DNA of 8,052 nt from Oligoflexus sp. GTDB lineage: Bacteria; Bdellovibrionota_B; Oligoflexia; Oligoflexales; Oligoflexaceae. Of the stretch, positions 1-5,669 are shown one piece after another. A program made the translations under genes and the position numbers. The notes under the pieces are model-generated. The model was not told the origin of the DNA and ran no database searches. It saw only the letters and a program-made list of their open reading frames with translations. The first letter of the stretch is position 1. Each line of letters starts with the position of its first letter. The stretch lies in NCBI GenBank assembly GCA_030151925.1, contig JASLCY010000590.1, forward strand, positions 1 to 8,052. Reading direction: 5' to 3'.

Positions 1-449
1 ATCATCTGCCGCGCGACGTGCAGGTCGAGGACGAACGAGCTGCAGGCGGAGTTCGCGTCGAAGCTCAGGCAGTTCCAGCCGAGTTTCGCCGCGATCGTGC
101 AGGCGTTCGCGGGGATATCGTAGTCGGGCACGGAGGTTCCGCAGACGAGCGTGTCGATCGTCGTCTCGTCGAGGTCCTGGTAGCGCCGCTTGAGGACCGC
201 CCAGGCCTGCGCGGAAAGATCGGCGATGGTCATCACGCGCCCCTCGAGGCGGAGCTGATGCAGGGTCTTGCGGCCCCAGCGCAGATCGCGGATATCCTGC
301 TCGGTCAGCACGCTGCGACGCGAGCGGATGCCGGTCCTCTCTTCGATCCAATCTTTCTCCGAGCCGATGTCGAGAGTGTCGAAAAACGCGTTAGGCAGGA
401 CATTTTCCGGGTGAAAGTGCCCCATCGCGTGCAGATAAGTCGGTCTCAT
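1..449 (-). CDS. Beta-ketoacyl-ACP synthase III family protein (FabH-like), 3' end outside window
   Basis: N-terminal 149 residues of a KAS III-type thiolase-fold condensing enzyme; the rest runs off the left edge. KAS III enzymes usually condense an acyl-CoA primer with malonyl-ACP in the cytoplasm. Seen in the sequence: WIEERTGIRSRR (residues 34-45), the classic KAS III N-terminal signature; a TSVPDYDIPANA segment (105-116) matching the family's 'T..PD...PS.A'; and the nucleophile Cys136 in NSACSSF. The His and Asn of the catalytic triad lie outside the window. The ATG at 449 is preceded by AAGGGA with a 5-nt spacer and lies 11 bp after the fabG stop, so translation is probably coupled. Odd points: roughly 20 extra residues (about 51-72, DIRDLRWGRKTLHQ...) separate the signature from the usual 'sDLa..A' helix compared with E. 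coli FabH, and Ser-Ser follows the Cys where FabH commonly has a small residue plus Gly. It could therefore be a specialised KAS III rather than the housekeeping FabH. Confidence 0.85.
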   Translation of the reverse strand, partial: MRPTYLHAMGHFHPENVLPNAFFDTLDIGSEKDWIEERTGIRSRRSVLTEQDIRDLRWGRKTLHQLRLEGRVMTIADLSAQAWAVLKRRYQDLDETTIDTLVCGTSVPDYDIPANACTIAAKLGWNCLSFDANSACSSFVLDLHVARQM

Positions 450-460
450 GCGCGTCCCTT

Positions 461-1189
461 TCAGGAAGTATACATCCCGCCGTTGATATGCAAGGTCGTG
501 CCGGTGATGTAAGACGCATCATCGGAAGCGAGGTAACACACGCCCGCCGCGACTTCTTCGGGCCGGCCGAGGCGTTTCAGGGGAATCTTCGCCGCGATGC
601 CTTCTTTCACCTCGTCCGGCAGGGCATCGGTCATATCCGTCTTGATGAAGCCGGGAGCGACGCAATTCGCGCGAATGCCGAAGCCGGCGAGGTCTATCGC
701 GATCGACTTGGTGAAGGCGGTGATCGCGCCCTTGGAAGCCGAATACATGCTCTGGCCGCCGTTGCCCGTGTGGCCCACGACCGAGGTGAGGTTGACGATG
801 GAGCCGGATTTCTGTTTGATCATCACCCGCGTGATGGCCTTGCTGAGGTTGAACACCGACTTGAGGTTGACGTTCAGGATCTGGTCGAAGTCCGCGGGTT
901 TCGCGAACGTGATGATCTGGTCGATGCTCATGCCCGCGTTGTTCACGAGCACATCGATGCGGCCGAAGGCGTCTTTCACGGCTTTGACGAGATTCGCGCA
1001 GGAGGCTTCGTCGCCGAGGTCGGCCTGGAAGATCTTCGAGCCGGGGATGGAGCGGGCGACGGCTTGGGCCTGGGCTTCTTGCGAGCGGTAGTGGATGGCG
1101 ACGAGATATCCCTTTTGGCCAAGGGCTTCAGCGATCGCCTTGCCGATTCCTCGGGATGCTCCCGTCACGAGAGCGACTTTCTGTTCCAT
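461..1189 (-). CDS. fabG: 3-oxoacyl-ACP reductase, FabG-type SDR
   Basis: A 242-residue classical short-chain dehydrogenase, the normal length for FabG, which reduces 3-ketoacyl-ACP to 3-hydroxyacyl-ACP with NADPH in the cytoplasm. Seen: the Rossmann cofactor loop TGASRGIG (9-16), NNAG (83-86), and the full catalytic tetrad Asn108, Ser136, Tyr149 and Lys153 (YSASK). Also present are the PGFIKTDMT segment (179-187) and the C-terminal ITGTTLHINGGM typical of FabG. The ATG at 1189 has AAGGAA upstream with a 5-nt spacer (revcomp of 1195-1200). The KAS III gene follows after 11 bp, which supports a role in acyl-chain or polyketide-like synthesis rather than sugar or alcohol oxidation. Other FabG-like SDRs (for example PhaB-type acetoacetyl-CoA reductases) share these motifs, but the ketosynthase neighbour favours an acyl-ACP substrate. 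Whether this is the essential housekeeping copy or a pathway-specific paralogue cannot be told here, since no acpP, fabD or fabF is visible. Confidence 0.92.
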   Translation of the reverse strand: MEQKVALVTGASRGIGKAIAEALGQKGYLVAIHYRSQEAQAQAVARSIPGSKIFQADLGDEASCANLVKAVKDAFGRIDVLVNNAGMSIDQIITFAKPADFDQILNVNLKSVFNLSKAITRVMIKQKSGSIVNLTSVVGHTGNGGQSMYSASKGAITAFTKSIAIDLAGFGIRANCVAPGFIKTDMTDALPDEVKEGIAAKIPLKRLGRPEEVAAGVCYLASDDASYITGTTLHINGGMYTS

Positions 1190-1211
1190 ACGAGTTCCTT
1201 GAATAGCGAGA

Positions 1212-1236
1212 TCCCTCTCTTTTGCTTAGAGAGGGA
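1212..1236 (-). other. Intergenic hairpin between barrel gene and fabG
   Basis: Perfect 9-bp inverted repeat, TCCCTCTCT (1212-1220) and AGAGAGGGA (1228-1236), around a 7-nt loop. It lies 9 bp after the barrel-gene stop (1246) and upstream of the fabG ribosome-binding site. No T-run follows on either strand, so it is not a canonical intrinsic terminator. It could attenuate read-through, mark an mRNA processing or stabilising structure, or be a protein-binding dyad. Confidence 0.5.
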
Positions 1237-1245
1237 ATAGCACTA

Positions 1246-2019
1246 TTAGAACACGTAGGCGAGTTCAAAGGACAAAATGGGAGCAAGCCCGTACTTTTCT
1301 ATAGACGATCCGACGTCGGATTCAGCCATGCTGAGCAGGAGGGAGCCGTACTTCGAGGAGTCGAATTGCGGAACACCTGTACTCATTTCCACTTGGGCGT
1401 TGGTGACTTTTATTAAGCCAGCTCCAAGCGTCGCACTGAATTTATTGCGCAATTCCCAGCGATAGGTTCCCATCAAATCGACGGCGACCATCTTGGTTTT
1501 CATCGTGACGTAAGGTCTATACCCGAGAGCTTCGGCCGTTGCGGCTGCGTTCGTAAAGTCCTGGCCGCCGGTGTTCACGACCTTCGCGAGATCGGCGATC
1601 TTCTCATCGCCCTTGGCGCTCATCTGCGAAAGGCCGGCCTCGATGCCCCAGCCTTTGTTATCGTCGCGGAAATTGTAATGCAGGTTGATGCGATAGAGCG
1701 TCGTGTCATGGAACGCGGTCGCGATCGTGTCCTTATAATCCTCCTTGCCGACGACCCGGGAGGCGAGGTTGCCGACGGCGTCCGCATAGGCCTTGGGCGT
1801 CATGCCGAGGTCGAGGCCGAGGCTGAAGTTCTGCGAGGCGTGCAGCTCGACGCCCGCTCCCATATAGAGCGGGAAGATCGTGCGGGCATGCACCGAGACC
1901 AGCGGGGCGCCGTCCCATTCGTCGCCGCCGATCCCGGCTTCGACTTCGTTTTGGGCCATGAGAGGCGTCGCCATCATCAAGAGACTGAAGGTAAGGGCCG
2001 TCTTGTCGCGCGTGAGCAT
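1246..2019 (-). CDS. Small outer-membrane beta-barrel protein, function unknown
   Basis: A 257-residue predicted secreted protein not recognised as a named family. Residues 1-22 look like a Sec signal peptide: basic start MLTRDK, hydrophobic core LTFSLLMMATPL, plausible cleavage after MA. The mature chain alternates amphipathic strands (for example SLGLDLGM, LYRINLHYNF, WGIEAGL, MVAVDLMGTYRWEL, FSATLGAGLIKV) and ends in LSFELAYVF, with the terminal aromatic Phe used as an outer-membrane barrel assembly signal. About 230 mature residues would suit an 8- to 10-strand barrel such as OmpW/OmpX-size porins. A strong AAGGAGG (revcomp of 2024-2030) sits 4 nt before the ATG, suggesting high expression. 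It starts 30 bp after the degenerate GGDEF gene. The last ~80 codons (1249-1480) use TTA, ATA, AGT and ACA more than neighbouring genes and are visibly less GC-rich. The specific role (porin, adhesin or structural) cannot be assigned. Confidence 0.7.
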   Translation of the reverse strand: MLTRDKTALTFSLLMMATPLMAQNEVEAGIGGDEWDGAPLVSVHARTIFPLYMGAGVELHASQNFSLGLDLGMTPKAYADAVGNLASRVVGKEDYKDTIATAFHDTTLYRINLHYNFRDDNKGWGIEAGLSQMSAKGDEKIADLAKVVNTGGQDFTNAAATAEALGYRPYVTMKTKMVAVDLMGTYRWELRNKFSATLGAGLIKVTNAQVEMSTGVPQFDSSKYGSLLLSMAESDVGSSIEKYGLAPILSFELAYVF

Positions 2020-2049
2020 AAGGCCTCCTTTCTTAAGCAGGGGTTGGGA

Positions 2050-3015
2050 TCAGGCGCTGCGATCCTTCACGTAGGGTTCGCTGGAATCGAGCGCCCAGTA
2101 TTGGTCGCCGCCTTGCTGCTCGGCGGTGTGCAGGGCTTCCTCCGCGGTGCGCACCATGTCTTCCACGGACGCGAAGTTATCGCGTTCGCCGTTGAAATAA
2201 GCGAGCCCGACCGAAGCGGAGAGGTTCTCCTCGTCGCCGCTGCGGAACAGGTTCGCGATCTTGCCGCGGATGCGCTCGGCGACGGAGATCGCGCCGTCGA
2301 TATCGGTCTCGGGGAGGATCACGAAGAAGTCGGCGCCCTGGCAACGGCCGGAGTGGTCGAGCTCGAAGCGGATGGAGGCCCCGATCGTCTGTCCGACCTT
2401 GCCTAGGACCGTCTCGTGCATCGCGCTGAGTTTATCGAGCGTCTTCAGGCGGTCGATGGAGACGAGCAGCAGCACCAGGTTCTTCTGATAGCGCTGGGCG
2501 CGCTTGAATTCGGCGCGGAGCTGGGAATTCATGAAACGCAGGTTGCCGAGCCCGGTCACCGCATCCGTCAGCGAGAGGGATTGCAGGCGGCCGTAAGCCT
2601 TATGCAAACGAGCGTTGATCTGCGCGAGCTCGTCCTTGGTCTGGCAGAGGCGCTCCACCGTCTCGAGCGCGGTGATCGTCTGCGGCATGGTCCGGCCTTC
2701 GGGCAGGCACACGTCGATGCCGGCGGTGATCGCCTGCTCGAGCCAGTCGTTGGCCTCCTGCTGCGAGACGTAGACGAGGCCGATGTACGGCGCGTGCGGA
2801 TCGAGGCGCAGGGCGTGGGCGATCGTGAGCGGGCTCACCTTGTCCTGGCGGAAGTGGAGGAAGACGAGCTTCGGCTCGAACGCGGCGATCGCCGCGAGGG
2901 CGTCGTCGGTCTCGTAGCAGAATTCGAGCTGGTAACGGCTGTGGAGGGCCGCGCGGTAGGCGGTCTCCTCCTTGGTGTCGTCGATAACGAAGAGAAGGCG
3001 GGGCAAAGCGGTCAC
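2050..3015 (-). CDS. Degenerate receiver-GGDEF protein, probably catalytically inactive
   Basis: A 321-residue two-domain signalling protein. Residues 5-110 have a receiver (CheY-like) layout: acidic pair Asp12-Asp13 after the first strand and Ser84 at the Thr/Ser position. His54 replaces the phospho-acceptor Asp (KLVFLHF), and the conserved Lys region reads VCLPEG without Lys. A linker helix (115-147) leads into a GGDEF domain opening with SLTDAVTGLGNLRF (148-161). Its signature is QGADF (226-230) instead of GG(D/E)EF. The usual DID...ND motif is SID...DK (186-195), losing the first metal Asp and the guanine-binding Asn; the second guanine-binding Asp is also absent. The inhibitory RxxD site is not intact. 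Diguanylate cyclase activity is therefore unlikely; a nucleotide-sensing or protein-docking role is inferred. The start is GTG at 3015, chosen because AGGA (revcomp of 3022-3025) lies 6 nt upstream and because the receiver's first strand begins at once. It lies 62 bp after the HEPN-like gene. Confidence 0.85.
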   Translation of the reverse strand: MTALPRLLFVIDDTKEETAYRAALHSRYQLEFCYETDDALAAIAAFEPKLVFLHFRQDKVSPLTIAHALRLDPHAPYIGLVYVSQQEANDWLEQAITAGIDVCLPEGRTMPQTITALETVERLCQTKDELAQINARLHKAYGRLQSLSLTDAVTGLGNLRFMNSQLRAEFKRAQRYQKNLVLLLVSIDRLKTLDKLSAMHETVLGKVGQTIGASIRFELDHSGRCQGADFFVILPETDIDGAISVAERIRGKIANLFRSGDEENLSASVGLAYFNGERDNFASVEDMVRTAEEALHTAEQQGGDQYWALDSSEPYVKDRSA

Positions 3016-3039
3016 GGCGAATCCTATCCCTGGACAGAG

Positions 3040-3069
3040 ATTGTAAGAGCGATGTTTTCAGCCAAGCAA
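3040..3069 (-). promoter_or_regulatory. Possible internal sigma-70-like promoter
   Basis: In the 62-bp gap before the receiver-GGDEF gene, the minus strand reads TTGCTT (3069-3064), an 18-nt spacer, then TACAAT (3045-3040). The -10 matches consensus at 5 of 6 positions and the -35 only at 3 of 6. If used, it would let the regulator and downstream genes be expressed without the large upstream gene. The match is weak and could be chance. Confidence 0.25.
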
Positions 3070-3077
3070 GACCTTCG

Positions 3078-5567
3078 TCAGCTGCTTTTCAGGAGCGTTT
3101 TGGGCGCTTCCACCTCGTCCATGCCGTCGGCGATGAGGAACATGCCTTCGATGATGGAGACGGTGCTGTCCCAGATGCTATCCAGGTTATTGCTGGCATC
3201 GGGGTGAAAGCCTTCGTGGGCGGCGCGGTTACGGAAATCCTGGAAGATGTGGAGTTCCTTGCAATAATTCATGAGCTGGTCGTTCGTCATGTTCTTGATC
3301 GGGAACAGGTTGTTCAGGCCGAAGCGGCATTCCTTGCGCGAGAAGCAGATGAAGAAGAGCGCGAAGGCCTTGAGGCCGTCGAGCGTGAAGCGTTTGCCGG
3401 GACGGTACTGGCAGATCGCGCGGAGCATCTTCCTCAGCTTGAAGCGGCTGAAGAACGGGATCGAATTGATGATGGGCAGGTTCTCGATATAGAGCTCGTA
3501 GTCGTCCATCGCCTGCGGGATGGGGCGGGCGTAGCCGATGATGTCGAGCTTCCTCTGCAGCGGCCCCTTGCGGATGATCTCGCCGGCCGCGTCCTCGAAC
3601 TTCTCGCGGAAGCAGATCTCGAGCGCCTTGTACTGCATGTCGATCGCGGGGGAGAGATCGATCGTGCCGAGCTTGTCTTTGACCTTCTCCACCTGGATGT
3701 GGAAGAACTGGGCGGTGCGGAGCGCGCGTTTCACCTCGCTCGAGAGCTCGTTGTAGCGCCTGATCTTCGCCTCGAGCAGGCGATCGAGCTCGGAAGTGGT
3801 CGGGGCGGCGGCGCCGCTGTCTTCCATCACCCGCTTCGGCTCTTCGACGACGAGGAGGCCGGTGATCGCATCGTGCAGGCCGATATGGAGGCTGTCGGTC
3901 ATCGTGCGGAAGTGGAGGTCGTTCAGCGCGGAGCGCAGCTCGGCCTGGAGGTGGCTCACGTCGAGCTCCTTGAGCAGCTGCGCGATCTCGAGCTGCAGCA
4001 TCGCGCTGATGTTCGGGCGCGTGAGGAAGGCGACCAGCTCCTGCGAGGCGCGGACCGTGCCTATGCCCTGCAGGGCGTAGACAACGCTGCGCAGCACGGG
4101 CTCTTCCTTGCTGCGGATATAGTCGAGCAGCTTCAGCGCCGCGGTGTCGGTATCCTTGAAGCGGCCGAGGGTATCGATGTAGCAGAGATGGAAGAGGTGG
4201 GGCTCCTGCCTCGCCATCTGCGAAAGCTGGTCTATCTTATCGGGCGTTGGCTTCGCATAGGCTTTGATCAAGGTCGCCCAGAAGTCCTGGCCTTTGGGTT
4301 CGGGAGCGGGCTTGCCGCCGTAAGCCATGGCGAAGAAGCTCTGGCGGTTGGCCTCGTCGGACGTGAATTCCTTTTCCCAGAGGCCGAGGCCTTCGACCTT
4401 CACCGATTCGCCGGAACGGAAGGCCTTGATCATCGCCTGGCGCTCGGCGAAGATGCGCGAGAAGTTGCTGGTCGTGCCGCTGGCGTTCAGGAGCGCGGAA
4501 TAACGCGGGAGGATCGTCGCCATCAATTGCGAAGGATCATTCGCATTCTGCAGGATGCCCCTGAGCTTATCGACGAACGGGGCCTGCTTCTCGATGTCGA
4601 GGAAGCTGCCGGCGAGGTTGAGGGCCAGGATATAGGCCTTCGGATCGGTCAGCGAATCGAGGCTCTCCATCAGGACGGCTTGCGGGATGCCCGCGATGAA
4701 TTCCCAATGGGTCGCTTCGGGCCAGCCCTGCTCGGAGAGCACCGTGAAGACGAGATTGAGATGCTCGGCCTTCACGAGATGGCGGTCCCAGAGGCTCGGC
4801 CAATACCCGAGGAAGGCCTTCTGATCGGCTTTCTTCAGCGTCTTGTCCTTGAGCCCGAGCAGGGATTTGAGGTCCTTCTCGATGGTCTTGGCGTCGACGA
4901 GGCTGCGGGCGAACTGGGACCAGATCGACGAGAGGCCGTGCGATTCGGCCTGGCTCGCGATCCACGACGGATCGTAGCGATAGAGGTAAGCGAGGTAGTA
5001 AGGCATCGTCTTCTCGGGCGCGATCGAAGGGTGCTTCGCGTCGTTCAAGAAGGATCGCTTCGCGAGGTCGAGGAGCTTCGGCGATTTGATGTCGAACTGC
5101 AGCGCGCGATAGCAGATGAGCGCGTGGTACGCGACCGACATCTCCTCCATGCCTTCGGTGCTCACGAGGTATTCGAGCAGCGAATAACCGCCGCCGTACC
5201 AGGCGAGGTCGGCGAGGGTATAGCGGATGCGCTGGGTCGCGAGCGTGGACGTCGCCAGGGACAGCGTGCGATGCCACATGATGCAGTCGGTGCGGAGCGC
5301 CCATTCCCAGAGCGCGGCGGCCGCGACGTTCTGATCCCAGGCCGCGAGCTGGCTCGTCAGGTAATCCTCGAACACCAGGCGCTGCTTGGTATGCGTAGCC
5401 TGCAGGATGGCGATGTGCTCCTCGTGCTGCAGCCGCAACCGGAGGAGATCGGCCGCGAGCGAAAGCGGGAACCATTCTTCCTTCTCGCGCATCCGGCCGA
5501 GGATCTTCGCGCGTTCGCTGGCGTGTTGGTTATTCAAGTAGTCTTGAATCATGGTGGATTCTGGCAT
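3078..5567 (-). CDS. Large helical-repeat (HEAT-like) protein with C-terminal HEPN-like RNxxxH motif
   Basis: An 829-residue, apparently cytoplasmic, alpha-helical protein without signal peptide or membrane segments; no named family is recognised. Most of it consists of amphipathic helices. Around residues 478-540 the helix pairs (LLDYIRSKEEPVLRSVVYAL..., LVAFLTRPNISAMLQLEIAQLLKEL) look like HEAT/PBS-lyase repeats. Residues about 585-632 form a charged, coiled-coil-like helix. The last ~200 residues contain LSPAIDMQYKALEICFREKF (Met at 644) and end in FRNRAAHEG, with Arg779-Asn780-x3-His784. This is the R-N-x3-H spacing of HEPN domains, many of which are RNases in toxin-antitoxin, abortive-infection or CRISPR systems while others only bind nucleotides or RNA. 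The ATG at 5567 is preferred (GGAG lies upstream, though 12 nt away); an in-frame TTG at 5585 and ATG at 5552 are alternatives. It is first in the minus-strand gene run. RNase function is inference; a scaffold role is equally possible. Confidence 0.8.
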   Translation of the reverse strand: MPESTMIQDYLNNQHASERAKILGRMREKEEWFPLSLAADLLRLRLQHEEHIAILQATHTKQRLVFEDYLTSQLAAWDQNVAAAALWEWALRTDCIMWHRTLSLATSTLATQRIRYTLADLAWYGGGYSLLEYLVSTEGMEEMSVAYHALICYRALQFDIKSPKLLDLAKRSFLNDAKHPSIAPEKTMPYYLAYLYRYDPSWIASQAESHGLSSIWSQFARSLVDAKTIEKDLKSLLGLKDKTLKKADQKAFLGYWPSLWDRHLVKAEHLNLVFTVLSEQGWPEATHWEFIAGIPQAVLMESLDSLTDPKAYILALNLAGSFLDIEKQAPFVDKLRGILQNANDPSQLMATILPRYSALLNASGTTSNFSRIFAERQAMIKAFRSGESVKVEGLGLWEKEFTSDEANRQSFFAMAYGGKPAPEPKGQDFWATLIKAYAKPTPDKIDQLSQMARQEPHLFHLCYIDTLGRFKDTDTAALKLLDYIRSKEEPVLRSVVYALQGIGTVRASQELVAFLTRPNISAMLQLEIAQLLKELDVSHLQAELRSALNDLHFRTMTDSLHIGLHDAITGLLVVEEPKRVMEDSGAAAPTTSELDRLLEAKIRRYNELSSEVKRALRTAQFFHIQVEKVKDKLGTIDLSPAIDMQYKALEICFREKFEDAAGEIIRKGPLQRKLDIIGYARPIPQAMDDYELYIENLPIINSIPFFSRFKLRKMLRAICQYRPGKRFTLDGLKAFALFFICFSRKECRFGLNNLFPIKNMTNDQLMNYCKELHIFQDFRNRAAHEGFHPDASNNLDSIWDSTVSIIEGMFLIADGMDEVEAPKTLLKSS

Positions 5568-5601
5568 AAGGATGCATCGCTCCAAAAGCTACGCGCGGCA
5601 G

Positions 5602-5630
5602 TGTACAGGCATTATCGTCTATTCTATCAT
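5602..5630 (+). promoter_or_regulatory. Candidate sigma-70 promoter for the secreted-protein gene
   Basis: TGTACA (5602-5607) and TATCAT (5625-5630) are separated by 17 nt, matching the -35 and -10 consensus at 4 and 5 of 6 positions. Transcription would start near 5637, leaving a leader of about 33 nt that includes the GAGGA ribosome-binding site at 5659-5663. Confidence 0.35.
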
Positions 5631-5639
5631 GGTTGACTG
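5611..5639 (-). promoter_or_regulatory. Weak candidate promoter for the minus-strand gene run
   Basis: The minus strand has GATAAT (5616-5611) with CAGTCA (5639-5634) 17 nt upstream. The -10 matches consensus at 5 of 6 positions, the -35 at only 3 of 6. It faces the large HEPN-like gene at the right distance. It overlaps the plus-strand candidate promoter, which would make the two divergent units compete. Low support. Confidence 0.25.
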
Positions 5640-5669
5640 GGAGAGAGGCCTACTTACCGAGGAAATCCT

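Noticed and set aside
488..1240. Plus-strand frames of 250 and 164 codons over fabG
   Set aside because: They lie opposite a clear FabG with all catalytic residues and show no motif of their own.
2221..2345. Possible active diguanylate cyclase
   Set aside because: The GGDEF signature reads QGADF and other metal- and GTP-binding positions are also lost, so the gene is annotated as degenerate.
1678..3207. Plus-strand frames of 242 and 263 codons opposite the barrel and receiver-GGDEF genes
   Set aside because: They cross gene boundaries on the other strand, have low-complexity Arg/Glu/Val/Gly composition and no domain signature.
4567..5475. Minus-strand 302-codon frame inside the HEPN-like gene
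   Set aside because: An Arg/Pro/Ala-rich out-of-frame shadow of the real reading frame.
5583..5585. TTG as start of the HEPN-like gene, giving 835 residues
   Set aside because: No ribosome-binding site precedes it, and an ATG six codons later has GGAG upstream, though with a long spacer; kept only as an alternative.
3204..5636. Very long plus-strand open frame (810 codons) opposite the HEPN-like gene
   Set aside because: It is almost fully antisense to a protein with coherent helical repeats, and its translation is a monotonous run of Glu, Arg, Leu, Val and Ala without domains, as expected from GC-biased codons read backwards.
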